Origin: Capnocytophaga sp. oral taxon 338 str. F0234 | GTDB lineage: Bacteria; Bacteroidota; Bacteroidia; Flavobacteriales; Flavobacteriaceae | Direction: 5' to 3' | Length of the DNA stretch: 64,000 nucleotides | Assembly (NCBI RefSeq): GCF_000192225.1 | Contig: NZ_GL872413.1 | Coordinates: forward strand, 776,714-840,713 | In this document: positions 22,238 through 31,251 of the stretch, piece after piece | How positions within the stretch are numbered: the stretch's first letter is position 1 | How the letters are laid out: each line of letters starts with the position of its first letter | Notes under the pieces: generated by a model | Databases searched by the model: none | What the model saw: only the letters and a program-made list of their open reading frames with translations | What the model was told of the DNA's origin: nothing | Translations under genes and position numbers: made by a program

Positions 22238-22822
22238 ATGATCAAAGATGAACTCTCCAATCCTCTGCTAAGAATGTCACTTGCTGAACTATGGGAATTA
22301 TTTCCAATCATTCTTTCGCCTTTTGATCCACTTCGGAAAGAATGGTTTGAAGAAGAAAAGTTACTTCTTTTACAACGATTACCTTCTGATAAGGTGCAGA
22401 GAATTAGTCATATAGGTAGTACTGCTATTGGAGGAATATGGACAAAGCCTATTGTAGATATTCTTGTAGAATTGGATGTAACAACTTCATTTTCAAATAT
22501 AAAGAAAATACTTCTTAAGGCAGATTATCTTCCCATGAGTGAGGCACCTACAAGGATTTCGTTTAATAAAGGATATACTTTACAAGGCTTTTCGGACAAA
22601 GTATTTCACTTGCATTTACGCTATGTGGGTGATAATGATGAATTATATTTTCGAGATTATTTGCAAGAACATTTGTTAGTGGCAAGGCAATATGAAGCAC
22701 TTAAAATCTCCTTATGGAAACCTTATGAGCATGATAGAGATGCCTATACTGCTCATAAGACTGATTTCATAAAAAAGTATACACAAATAGCCAAGAAAAT
22801 CTATAAAGGTCGTTATGAATAG
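22238..22822 (+). CDS. GrpB-family predicted nucleotidyltransferase
   Basis: This 194-aa protein matches the GrpB/UPF0157 family, with nucleotidyltransferase-fold motifs. ISHIGSTAIGGIWTKPIVDILVELD contains the hG(S)T and DxD-like (VDI) pattern. Later come HLHLRYVGDNDELYFRDYL and DAYTAHKTDFI at the C-terminus, as in the family. It starts at ATG 22238, 10 nt after polA, and is probably co-transcribed with it. In other bacteria this domain is found alone or fused to CoaE. The reaction of stand-alone members is not known. Confidence 0.85.
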   Translation: MIKDELSNPLLRMSLAELWELFPIILSPFDPLRKEWFEEEKLLLLQRLPSDKVQRISHIGSTAIGGIWTKPIVDILVELDVTTSFSNIKKILLKADYLPMSEAPTRISFNKGYTLQGFSDKVFHLHLRYVGDNDELYFRDYLQEHLLVARQYEALKISLWKPYEHDRDAYTAHKTDFIKKYTQIAKKIYKGRYE

Positions 22823-23150
22823 AAGAATAATCTTCAGAATTCTAAAGTATTTCTTCTGAGGACTACTTGACTTGTTAGGTTTTTGGTTACTAATATTTCC
22901 AATACTTTTGTATTGCAGGAGGGTAGGGGAGTGTTTGTCCTTACAAATGGTGTCTATGGAGATACCGATGTTTTTTATGAGACGTATGGGTGCTATCAGT
23001 TGTTTCTTACCTATAAGAGTTGAACAAGTAAGATATTTAAAGACAGTGTTGTATGTTCTTGCAAGTAGACACACTTTGCTTTTTATATGATGCAAAATTA
23101 TCAAGTAAAAAATTAACAGATTAATCATTAACCATTCATCATTAATTTTG
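22823..23150. other. Gene-free stretch with a coding-like but start-less segment
   Basis: No convincing gene is present in this stretch. On the plus strand one frame from 22871 to 23023 (51 codons between two TGA stops) reads like protein, for example NISNTFVLQEGRG and YETYGCYQLFLTYK. It then continues after the stop with SKIFKDSVVCSCK. There is no start codon in a suitable place. It may be the remnant of a lost gene or chance. No tRNA-like fold was seen. Confidence 0.3.
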
Positions 23151-23158
23151 TATTTTTG
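23151..23158 (+). promoter_or_regulatory. -7 promoter element of the SGNH hydrolase gene
   Basis: TATTTTTG fits TAnnTTTG and lies 29 nt before the GTG start at 23188. Confidence 0.5.
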
Positions 23159-23187
23159 CGCCCTAATAGAAGTTAGTTATATTCTTT

Positions 23188-24663
23188 GTGAATCAGTCTT
23201 ATTTTAAGCAATCTTTCTGTATATTACTCTTAGCCACTCTTCTCTTTGTAGGGTTAAAACCATATTTACCTACACGTATTTTCCCAGAAGGGAAGCTTTC
23301 TTCTCCTAATATAGTGGTAGATAGCCTTATGCTTGAGGCATTAGCAGGTAAGGATATTGATGAAGTACTAAGCAAAAATGTGGATACTCTTTCTACAAAA
23401 GATATTCCTAAGCAGTCCTTTACGGACACGCTAAAAGGAAATACATTGGATAATGATAATTTGCAACCTTTTTTTAGGAAATTGCAGCAATTGGAATCCA
23501 CAGGAAGAGGGCATATTCGCATTGGCTATTTTGGAGACTCCATGACGGATGGGGATTATATTGTACAGGATTTGAGAGCTCTTTTCCAAGAAACTTTTGG
23601 AGGAAGTGGGGTGGGCTTTATTCCCATTACTTCAGAGTCAGCAGCCTCACGAGGAAGTGTAAGACACACTTATTCAAATAATTGGAAGAGAGAGTCCTAT
23701 GTGAATGTGAAAAGACCTACACGTCCTTTCGGAATTGCAGGACAGGTGTTTTTTGTTAAAAGTCCTACTCTTACTTGGGTAGAATATAAAGCCTCCGGGC
23801 AACCTCATATCTCTCAAATGTATACTCCTACATTATTCTATGGAAGTTCAGGAAATACAGAAGGGTATATAGAGATCCGTTATAATGGAGATACTACACG
23901 GGTGATAAAGCCCTTAATAGCAGATAAGCGATTGAATACAATTACCTTAGCTCAAGGAAATGTAAAAGGATTGCGAATAAACTTTTTCAGAGCAGATTCC
24001 ATTCCTATCTATGGAGTTAATTCCACAAATGCGGAAGGAGTGCATATTGATAATTTTTCCAGCAGAGGAAATTCAGGACTGCCGTTGTCTCTCTTCAATA
24101 CGAAGTTGATGCAAGATTTTGATACAGCTTTAGGTAATTATGATTTAATAGTGCTACATTTTGGAGCAAATGTGTTAAATTATGGCACATTGGATTATAG
24201 TTGGTATCAAAGAGGAATGACAAAGGTTATTAATCAGTTACGTACTTGCTTTCCAGAGGCTTCTTTTTTGATTATTTCTACGGCAGATAAGTCCTCCAAG
24301 TATGGTATGGAAATGAAGACAGATACAGCCGTAGAGCCTCTTTCCTTAGCACAACAAGCGTATGCAAAAGATACACATTCAGGATTTATTAATCTGTATA
24401 AGCTCATGGGAGGAGAAGGTTCTATGCTCAAGTGGGTAGGAGCTAATCCCCCTTTAGCAGGAAAGGATTATACACACTTTAATGCACGAGGATCCAAAAA
24501 AGTGGCACAACTTCTCTATAAGGAACTGATAAAAGAATATCTTGCCTTTAAAAATCCTAAAGACACTCCAGAACAGATAGAACAGTTAATGCAAGCTTCC
24601 AAAGATAGCCTCCTACATAAAGGTTCCATCACAGACTTCCTAAAAAGGGAAGAAAAGGAATAG
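23188..24663 (+). CDS. Exported SGNH/GDSL hydrolase
   Basis: The 491-aa protein starts at GTG 23188. It has an N-terminal hydrophobic segment (SFCILLLATLLFVGLKP) that acts as a signal or membrane anchor. SGNH blocks are visible: block I RIGYFGDSMTDGDYI (nucleophile Ser, about residue 117), block III LHFGANVLN, and block V KDYTHFNARGSKKVAQ with the Asp-x-x-His pair. A beta-rich insertion (about residues 170-290) separates blocks I and III. Such exported SGNH enzymes in Bacteroidota are mostly acyl or O-acetyl esterases acting on envelope glycans. The substrate is not set by the sequence. No O-acyltransferase (MBOAT) gene is adjacent. Confidence 0.82.
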   Translation: MNQSYFKQSFCILLLATLLFVGLKPYLPTRIFPEGKLSSPNIVVDSLMLEALAGKDIDEVLSKNVDTLSTKDIPKQSFTDTLKGNTLDNDNLQPFFRKLQQLESTGRGHIRIGYFGDSMTDGDYIVQDLRALFQETFGGSGVGFIPITSESAASRGSVRHTYSNNWKRESYVNVKRPTRPFGIAGQVFFVKSPTLTWVEYKASGQPHISQMYTPTLFYGSSGNTEGYIEIRYNGDTTRVIKPLIADKRLNTITLAQGNVKGLRINFFRADSIPIYGVNSTNAEGVHIDNFSSRGNSGLPLSLFNTKLMQDFDTALGNYDLIVLHFGANVLNYGTLDYSWYQRGMTKVINQLRTCFPEASFLIISTADKSSKYGMEMKTDTAVEPLSLAQQAYAKDTHSGFINLYKLMGGEGSMLKWVGANPPLAGKDYTHFNARGSKKVAQLLYKELIKEYLAFKNPKDTPEQIEQLMQASKDSLLHKGSITDFLKREEKE

Positions 24664-24813
24664 AGACCATCTGTAGTATAAAATCAATAAGACTGAGAAA
24701 TAAATAGTTCTAAATAAAAAATAATAGAAACAGTATCAAAAATATTATATTTTTCTTTTAGGTTAAAAAGTATAAAAAATCTATTCCTAAATAGAAAAAA
24801 CTTAAATTGAAAT

Positions 24814-24844
24814 TTTGATATTCAAATAAATTACTGTAAATTTG
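24814..24844 (+). promoter_or_regulatory. Promoter of the U32-SGNH-DPP11 operon
   Basis: TTTG at 24814-24817 and TAAATTTG at 24837-24844 are spaced 19 nt apart. The start codon at 24864 follows. The rest of 24664-24813 is AT-rich with no gene. Confidence 0.6.
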
Positions 24845-24863
24845 TAACGTCTAACGAGAGAGA

Positions 24864-26105
24864 ATGACAACAACGGGAAAGATAGAACTTATGGCTCCTG
24901 CAGGTAGCTTTGAATCTTTACAAGCTGCTTTGGATAATGGAGCGGATTCTGTATATTTTGGAGTAGAACAACTTAATATGAGGGCACGCTCTAGTATTAA
25001 TTTTACTTTGGACGACTTGGACGAAATCTCCCGCCGCTGTACTCAAAAAAATGTTCGTACCTACCTTACCCTCAATACAATTATTTATGACCATGACCTT
25101 TCCATTATAAAAACGCTATTGGACAGAGCCAAGCAGGCAAATATCACTGCAGTGATTGCGATGGATCAAGCAGTGATTGCTTATGCAAGACAGATAGGAA
25201 TGGAGGTACATATCTCTACCCAAATTAATATTACCAATATAGAGACAGTAAAGTTTTACGCCCTTTTTGCGGATACTATGGTGATGAGTAGGGAGCTTTC
25301 TTTACGACAAATAAAGAAAATATGTGAACAAGTAGAACGAGAACAGGTGAAGGGACCTTCTGGAAACCTGGTGGAGATAGAAGTTTTTGGTCATGGAGCT
25401 TTGTGTATGGCAGTTTCAGGAAAATGTTATCTGAGTTTGCATTCTCATAACTCTTCAGCTAATAGGGGAGCTTGCAAACAGAACTGTAGAAAGAAATATA
25501 CAGTAATAGACCAAGAAAGTGGTTTTGAAATAGAACTGGATAATGAATATATGATGTCCCCTAAAGACCTTTGTACTTTGGACTTTCTTGATCAAGTGAT
25601 AGATACGGGCGCCAAGGTTCTTAAGATAGAAGGTAGAGGGCGAGCCCCAGAGTATGTGGCTACTGTTGTGAGAACATATCGTGAGGCTATTGATGCTTAT
25701 TATGCAGGAACTTATACGAAAGAAAAAGTTTCAATATGGATGGAAGCTCTCTCTACAGTATATAATCGAGGTTTCTGGGGAGGATACTATTTAGGTCAGA
25801 AGTTAGGGGAATGGAGTGGAGTACCTGGTTCACAAGCTACGCAGAAAAAGGTATATATAGGCAAAGCAATGCATTTCTTTCCGAAAACAGGCATTTCTGA
25901 ATTTAAGATAGAAGCCTTTGATATAAAGCGAGGGGATAAGCTCCTTATTACGGGTCCCACAACAGGAGTTAAGGAATGGGTTTTAGAGGATATGTATGTC
26001 AATGATATTCTTGCCGAAAGTGCTAAAAAAGGAGATTCCTGTACAATCTTTACAGAATTTCGCACCCGACCTTCTGATAAGCTTTATAAGATGGTAAAGG
26101 CATAA
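24864..26105 (+). CDS. U32-family protein (TrhP/YegQ-like tRNA hydroxylation factor)
   Basis: The 413-aa protein belongs to the U32 collagenase-like family. It begins IELMAPAGSFESLQAALDNGADSVYFG and has the Cys motif GHGALCMAVSGKCYLS ... NRGACKQNCRKKY, the four Cys that bind an Fe-S cluster in this group. MSPKDLCTLDFLDQ and LKIEGRGRAPEYVATVVRTYREAI follow. YegQ/TrhP makes 5-hydroxyuridine at tRNA position 34 using prephenate, while RlhA hydroxylates 23S rRNA. The length and C-terminal beta domain favour TrhP, but I cannot separate it firmly from other U32 proteins. It is the first gene of an operon with the SGNH lipoprotein and DPP11. Confidence 0.85.
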   Translation: MTTTGKIELMAPAGSFESLQAALDNGADSVYFGVEQLNMRARSSINFTLDDLDEISRRCTQKNVRTYLTLNTIIYDHDLSIIKTLLDRAKQANITAVIAMDQAVIAYARQIGMEVHISTQINITNIETVKFYALFADTMVMSRELSLRQIKKICEQVEREQVKGPSGNLVEIEVFGHGALCMAVSGKCYLSLHSHNSSANRGACKQNCRKKYTVIDQESGFEIELDNEYMMSPKDLCTLDFLDQVIDTGAKVLKIEGRGRAPEYVATVVRTYREAIDAYYAGTYTKEKVSIWMEALSTVYNRGFWGGYYLGQKLGEWSGVPGSQATQKKVYIGKAMHFFPKTGISEFKIEAFDIKRGDKLLITGPTTGVKEWVLEDMYVNDILAESAKKGDSCTIFTEFRTRPSDKLYKMVKA

Positions 26106-26134
26106 GTGGAGAAAATATAAACAATATATAAGGT

Positions 26135-26893
26135 ATGAACAGATTACATTCTTGGGCTAAAATACTGTTTATAGTATCCCTCTTGCTCTCTGCTTGCTCA
26201 AAAAAGGAGAACGGACAAGAGGAAAATAAAATACCTCCCAATACAAAAAAAGCTGATCCTCCTAAGGAATATCCAACGCCAGCTCCCATTATTAATTCTT
26301 TTGGAGTTTATTATGGACAGCGTCAAAGTCTCTTTGAAGTACTTCCTATTTCACAGGATGATGTAATTTTCTTAGGGAATAGTATTACTGATGGAGGAGA
26401 ATGGATGGAACTTTTTGCGGATAAGAACATTAAGAATCGAGGAATTAGTGGGGATACAACAAAGGGTGTATATGCCCGTCTGGGGAATATTCTTAGGGGA
26501 AAGCCTAAGAAAATTTTCTTGATGATAGGAATTAATGATTTGGGACAGAATATTTCAGTGGAGACTGTGGTGGAAGGAATCAAAAATATTATTAAAAAAA
26601 TAAGTACGGACAGTCCGCAAACTAAGTTATACGTACAAAGTATATTGCCTACTAATAATACCTTTGGAATATATCCTTCAGGATATATGAGGCATCAGTC
26701 TATTGCAGATTTGAATGAAAAAATAAAGAATCTTTGTAAGGAGAATGCACTTGTGTACATTGACTTATATAAGGAATTTGTAACACCAGGAACACAGTTA
26801 CTGGATCCTGCCTATACCAATGATGGACTTCATTTGGTAGGGAAGGCGTATTTTAAATGGCGTGATCTTATTTTGCCTTTTGTAAAAGAATAA
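26135..26893 (+). CDS. SGNH/GDSL hydrolase lipoprotein
   Basis: The 252-aa product is a lipoprotein (SLLLSAC lipobox, Cys21) with a linker and an SGNH domain. Block I is VIFLGNSITDGGEW (Ser nucleophile), block II-like NRGISGDTTKGVYARL, block III MIGINDLGQN and block V TNDGLHLVGKAYF with Asp and His. It resembles platelet-activating-factor acetylhydrolase-like or sialate O-acetylesterase-like enzymes of Bacteroidota. It starts 30 nt after the U32 gene and its stop is 10 nt before the DPP11 start, so the three are co-transcribed. Acetylester hydrolysis on glycans is likely; the substrate is unknown. Confidence 0.85.
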   Translation: MNRLHSWAKILFIVSLLLSACSKKENGQEENKIPPNTKKADPPKEYPTPAPIINSFGVYYGQRQSLFEVLPISQDDVIFLGNSITDGGEWMELFADKNIKNRGISGDTTKGVYARLGNILRGKPKKIFLMIGINDLGQNISVETVVEGIKNIIKKISTDSPQTKLYVQSILPTNNTFGIYPSGYMRHQSIADLNEKIKNLCKENALVYIDLYKEFVTPGTQLLDPAYTNDGLHLVGKAYFKWRDLILPFVKE

Positions 26894-26903
26894 ATTGTAC
26901 TAT

Positions 26904-29039
26904 ATGAGAAGATTTTTTAAAATTGCCCTGTTATTAAGTGCATCGGTGATTTATGCACAACAGGGAGGAATGTGGATTCCTTCATTATTGGAAGGAATGA
27001 ACGCTAAAGAGATGAAGACATTGGGAATGAAAATGACCGTTGCCGATATCTATAGCGTGAACAAATCAAGCCTTAAGGACGCAGCTCCTCATTTTAATGG
27101 AGGGTGTTCCTCTGAAATTATCTCCGATAAGGGATTACTTCTTACCAACCACCACTGTGGTTATGGACAAATTCAATCGCATTCTTCATTGCAGAATGAC
27201 TATCTTACTAATGGTTTCTGGGCAAAGAGTTTTGCTGAAGAACTCCCTAACAAGAACTTGAAAGTTACTTTTATTGTTCGTATTGACGATGTTACCAAAC
27301 AAGTACTTGCAGGTACTGCAAATATCTCTGATGAAACTCAAAAAGCAAAACTTATTGAAAAGAACATTGCAGATGTTATTAAAACAGCCCCTAAGGAAGC
27401 ATGGCAAGACAATAGTGTAAAGGCTTTCTATGATGGAAATCAATACATTCTTTTTGTTACAGAAACATTCAAAGATGTTCGCTTGGTAGGAGCTCCTCCC
27501 TCTTCTATTGGTAAGTTCGGTTCTGATACTGATAACTGGGTATGGCCACGTCATACAGGAGATTTTTCCCTTTTCCGTGTATATGCTGATAAGAATAATC
27601 GTCCTGCTGAATATTCTAAAGATAATGTGCCTTATAAACCTAAACATTTCTTCCCTATTTCTCTTAAGGGAGTAAAAGAAGGGGATTTTGTATTAGTATT
27701 TGGTTATCCTGGAACTACTCAAGAATATTTACCTTCAGTAGCTGTAGAGCAAATCCAAAATGTAATTAATCCTGCCAGAATAGGCATTCGTGATGCAGCT
27801 CTAAAGGTACAAGATGGCTTTATGCGTAAGGATCAAGGTATCAAGATAAAATATGCATCTAAGTATGCACGTATTGCTAACTATTGGAAAAAATGGATTG
27901 GAGAAACTAAGGGACTTAAAAAATCTGATGCAGTGGCTCTAAAGAAACAACAAGAAATAAAATTCCAACAAGCTATTCAAAAAGCAAACAAACAAGCTCA
28001 ATATGGTAATCTCCTTACTGATTTCAACCGTTTGTACAAAGAAATAGAACCTTATAACTTAGCTTATAACTTGTACAATGAATTAATGTTCCGTAATGTA
28101 GACTTCCTTGCCAATGGAGTACGTTTATTACAACTTCAACAAGTGTTAGATACCAAAGGTGAACAGGCTTTCAATGATAGAAAGAAAAACTTATTGGGTA
28201 CCTTCCAAACTGTATTCAAGGACAATGTAAAACAAGTAGATAAAGAAGTTTTTGAAAAAGTAATTGTATTCTATGCAGAACATACTCCTAAGAACCTGCT
28301 TATTAGTAGTTTGCATAACTTCGATGCTAAACAGTTGTCAGATAAACTCTATGGTGGGTCTTTCTTAACTTCTTATGAAGGAGTGGAAAAGGTACTTGCT
28401 CTTTCTCCTACTGAGTTTAAAAATCAGTTAAAGAATGATGTAGGAGTTCAATTTGCTCGTGAACTAATGGATATGAATGAAAATCAAGTATATCCTAATT
28501 ACAATCGCCTTAATACTCAGATTCGTGCTTTACAACGTACTTATATGAAGGCCATTTTGGAATTCTCCAAACCTTCTGACAGGATATTCCCTGATGCTAA
28601 CAGTACTTTACGTGTAACTTATGGAAAGGTAGCTGGTTTCTCTCCTGCGGATGCTATTACTTATAGTGCTGGTACCACCTTAGAAGGAGTCATGGAAAAA
28701 TATGTACCTGGTGATTATGAGTTTGATGTGCCAGCACATCTTCGTGATTTATATGCTAAGAAAGATTTTGGTCGTTATGGAAAGAATGGTAAGATGCCTC
28801 TTTGCTTCCTTTCTACCTGTCATACCACAGGAGGTAATTCAGGTAGTCCTGCTATAGATGCTAATGGAAACCTTATCGGTTTGAATTTTGACCGTGTATG
28901 GGAAGGTACTATGAGTGATATTCATTATGATCCTAAGCTATGTCGTAATATCATGGTGGATATTCGTTATGTGCTCTTTATTATAGATAAATATGCAGGA
29001 GCTAGTCATCTAATCAATGAAATGAAACTTATAAAATAA
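26904..29039 (+). CDS. S46-family dipeptidyl-peptidase, DPP11 type
   Basis: The product (711 aa from ATG 26904) is a periplasmic serine peptidase of family S46. It has a signal peptide (about 19 residues), GGMWIPSLLE at the mature N-terminus, LLTNHHCGYG with the catalytic His, HTGDFSLFRVYAD with Asp, and TGGNSGSPAID with the Ser. The residue 18 after that Ser is Arg (NFDRVWEG), the position that in DPP11 selects Asp/Glu at P1. DPP7 has Gly there. This assignment rests on memory of the structural work on the P. gingivalis enzyme. It removes dipeptides in asaccharolytic amino-acid use. A TTG start at 26895 is possible but less likely than the ATG. Confidence 0.9.
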   Translation: MRRFFKIALLLSASVIYAQQGGMWIPSLLEGMNAKEMKTLGMKMTVADIYSVNKSSLKDAAPHFNGGCSSEIISDKGLLLTNHHCGYGQIQSHSSLQNDYLTNGFWAKSFAEELPNKNLKVTFIVRIDDVTKQVLAGTANISDETQKAKLIEKNIADVIKTAPKEAWQDNSVKAFYDGNQYILFVTETFKDVRLVGAPPSSIGKFGSDTDNWVWPRHTGDFSLFRVYADKNNRPAEYSKDNVPYKPKHFFPISLKGVKEGDFVLVFGYPGTTQEYLPSVAVEQIQNVINPARIGIRDAALKVQDGFMRKDQGIKIKYASKYARIANYWKKWIGETKGLKKSDAVALKKQQEIKFQQAIQKANKQAQYGNLLTDFNRLYKEIEPYNLAYNLYNELMFRNVDFLANGVRLLQLQQVLDTKGEQAFNDRKKNLLGTFQTVFKDNVKQVDKEVFEKVIVFYAEHTPKNLLISSLHNFDAKQLSDKLYGGSFLTSYEGVEKVLALSPTEFKNQLKNDVGVQFARELMDMNENQVYPNYNRLNTQIRALQRTYMKAILEFSKPSDRIFPDANSTLRVTYGKVAGFSPADAITYSAGTTLEGVMEKYVPGDYEFDVPAHLRDLYAKKDFGRYGKNGKMPLCFLSTCHTTGGNSGSPAIDANGNLIGLNFDRVWEGTMSDIHYDPKLCRNIMVDIRYVLFIIDKYAGASHLINEMKLIK

Positions 29040-29154
29040 GGATTTTTTATTCATTTGTTTTTATTTTTAAATTAATTTTCATTACTTTGCCTTGTGGAGT
29101 GTCATTGTGCAAAATGAACTTCTGCAAGGCGAAGTTTTTAATATTTGATAGCTT

Positions 29155-30213
29155 ATGTTTGGTTTTGTATTTGTCCTTGTCATTCTTATAGCCTTTTTGG
29201 CTGTAACTTTCTATATAGGAGTCTATTTGCATAAGCGGAATGTCCCTCTTTGGCAGTATCCTATAGCCCTATTGTATGTGTTATGTCTTTTGTTCTTCCT
29301 ATTTTTCAGTTCGCTTTTTGGTGCTGAATATGCTACCGCTATAGATCCTATAGATGGTGGCTATGCCTTTATTTCAGGAGAGTATGGGCTTACTTTTATG
29401 ATCTATTTCCTTTTGTATCATATAGCGCTTTGGACACTTTGGGTACGTAAGGCAAAGTTGCCGCCACTTCCCTTGGTACTTTGCTTATGTTTTTTGTATA
29501 TAGGGATTGTACTGAATGTATGTATCGCCAGCCAACTCATAGGAGGGGAGCAATCTCAAAAAGAATTAGCTTCTTTTCCTATATTCAGCACCTTTATAGC
29601 GATATTGGTCATAGGTCGCTCGCTTATGGCTGTCAGAGAAGAACTCTCCACAAAAACCTTTAAGAATCGGTTACTCAATAAGCTCAATACATTCCTTTCT
29701 TCACGTTTTACGGTGCTTACTTGGTCAGTTGTTCTGGTTTTCCCCATCTTTGTACTCCTGACCTTACTGCTTATGATTTTTGGTCAAGACTATGATGCTG
29801 TGGTAAAAGGCTTTACTCAGACAACCACTTGGGCTTTCTCAGAGAAGGAGCATCCCCCTTATTTAGACCATAGTGGGCACTACCTTTGTACAGTAGCTGC
29901 TTGTGGAAGTCCACGTTTAGTGAAACCCTTACGTTGGGGTAAGCGAGGAGGCAGACCTATTATTGTGAATCGTCAGTTACAGATAGCTAATGCCTTTGAG
30001 GAACTCATCGCTGATTTTTCCCCTGTCCTGCACCACTTCTTGCGTACCAATTATGATAAGTATGGGTATGACCTCTCCCAAAAAATAAAGACTCCCATTG
30101 CCTCTAATATTACTTATCTGCTTATGAAACCTTTGGAATGGTTCTTTTTGCTTTGCTTATATACCTTCTGCCTACATCCTGAGAGGAAAATAGAAAGACA
30201 GTACATGGAATAG
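29155..30213 (+). CDS. Multi-pass membrane protein, possibly DUF6688
   Basis: The 352-aa protein has about six transmembrane segments (residues 3-25, 35-55, 75-95, 105-125, 145-160 and 187-212). A soluble region follows with HYLCTVAACGSPRLVKPLRWGKRGG and IVVNRQLQIANAFEELIADFSP-like sequence, then a final hydrophobic helix near the C-terminus. The Cys/His/Gly-rich central segment matches my memory of the DUF6688 family, which is not characterised. A promoter-like TTACTTTG is at 29082-29089. It appears to be monocistronic and convergent with the alpha/beta hydrolase gene. No function is proposed. Confidence 0.7.
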   Translation: MFGFVFVLVILIAFLAVTFYIGVYLHKRNVPLWQYPIALLYVLCLLFFLFFSSLFGAEYATAIDPIDGGYAFISGEYGLTFMIYFLLYHIALWTLWVRKAKLPPLPLVLCLCFLYIGIVLNVCIASQLIGGEQSQKELASFPIFSTFIAILVIGRSLMAVREELSTKTFKNRLLNKLNTFLSSRFTVLTWSVVLVFPIFVLLTLLLMIFGQDYDAVVKGFTQTTTWAFSEKEHPPYLDHSGHYLCTVAACGSPRLVKPLRWGKRGGRPIIVNRQLQIANAFEELIADFSPVLHHFLRTNYDKYGYDLSQKIKTPIASNITYLLMKPLEWFFLLCLYTFCLHPERKIERQYME

Positions 30214-30317
30214 TTCTGAGTTGCTGACAATGAATCACTGCCTGCTATTCTTTTTGTTGGTGCAGTTCTTTAACCCATAAAAATACCCTATAAAAAGGAA
30301 TTCTAAAGACAGGATCT

Positions 30318-31235
30318 TTACTCTTTGATGAACTGAGCAATACCATCTATAAGTTTATGAGAGATGGGCAGATTTGGATTTAGGTAAGATTGCTGGTTTT
30401 CTTGTGGTGTTTTTACTTCTTTCAACACATGATTCATTCCTTCTATGAGCAAGAGTTGTGCTCTGGGTTGTGCCTCTTTGAGTAATTTTGCTTCCTTACT
30501 TTCCACTTGTAAATCATAAGTACCTTGTGTGATAAGTATGGGGATCCTTAGCTTTGCAATTTCCTTGGTAGGTTCATATTTGAACCAAGAGATAAGATAA
30601 GGCTGTACACTCTTTCTAAAGATAGGGGCTAAATAGGAAGAAACATTTTCTACAAGTTCTCCTTTCTTTAATTGATTAAGGATTTTCTGACTTTCTTCCT
30701 TGAGTTGAGGGGCATTCTTCTCTATTTGTTCTTCAATGAGGGTAGCACTACTATTGCCGGCTCCAGAAAGAGAAACAAACTTGTAGATTGGTGCCTTTTG
30801 AGCTACGAGAATTCCTATTAGAGCTCCCTCAGAATGTCCGATAAGAGTAATTTTCTTATACTTTTTCTTGAAATGATTCACCACTAAGAAAGCATCATTT
30901 ACTTCATCTTCAAAAGTGAGTTTCTCCTCTTGTACAAAACCCTTACTCATCTGTGCAATAATACGCTTATCATAACGGAATACATCGATTCCCTTCTCTG
31001 CTAATCCTTCAGCAAGATATTTTAAGGAATTATTTTTTAGTTGTGATTGATTGCCATCGCGATCAGTGGGTCCTGAACCTGCTATCAAGATAGCCAGTGA
31101 AGCATTTTTATGGTTTCCACTTGTTAAAAGCGTTCCGTTGATTTCTGGATCAATACTAATTTCTGTACTTTGGTAGTTTCTCTCTTGGGCAATAGCTCCA
31201 AAAACAGTACAAAAGAATAAGATAAATAGTTTCAT
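30318..31235 (-). CDS. Secreted alpha/beta hydrolase
   Basis: The 305-aa protein has a signal peptide ending GAIAQ and an alpha/beta hydrolase domain. Seen in order are the oxyanion region LIAGSGPTDRDGNQ, the nucleophile elbow LIGHSEGALIG (Ser), ILITQGTYDLQV with the acid Asp, and LIEGMNHVLKEV with His. These are the parts of bacterial serine aminopeptidase (S33)/acyl-ester hydrolase-like enzymes with the GSGPTDRDGN signature. It follows the NhaC-type gene by 16 nt on the same strand and is probably co-transcribed with it. The substrate is unknown; periplasmic esterase or peptidase activity is likely. Confidence 0.85.
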   Translation of the reverse strand: MKLFILFFCTVFGAIAQERNYQSTEISIDPEINGTLLTSGNHKNASLAILIAGSGPTDRDGNQSQLKNNSLKYLAEGLAEKGIDVFRYDKRIIAQMSKGFVQEEKLTFEDEVNDAFLVVNHFKKKYKKITLIGHSEGALIGILVAQKAPIYKFVSLSGAGNSSATLIEEQIEKNAPQLKEESQKILNQLKKGELVENVSSYLAPIFRKSVQPYLISWFKYEPTKEIAKLRIPILITQGTYDLQVESKEAKLLKEAQPRAQLLLIEGMNHVLKEVKTPQENQQSYLNPNLPISHKLIDGIAQFIKE

Positions 31236-31251
31236 GAGTATAATTTATAAA

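Noticed and set aside
22712-23128. 138-codon minus-strand open frame overlapping the GrpB-family gene end
   Set aside because: It overlaps a real gene and has low-complexity, unlikely composition; no promoter on that strand.
26895-26903. TTG as start of the DPP11 gene
   Set aside because: ATG 9 nt downstream gives a normal signal peptide (MRRFFK...) and is a better start.
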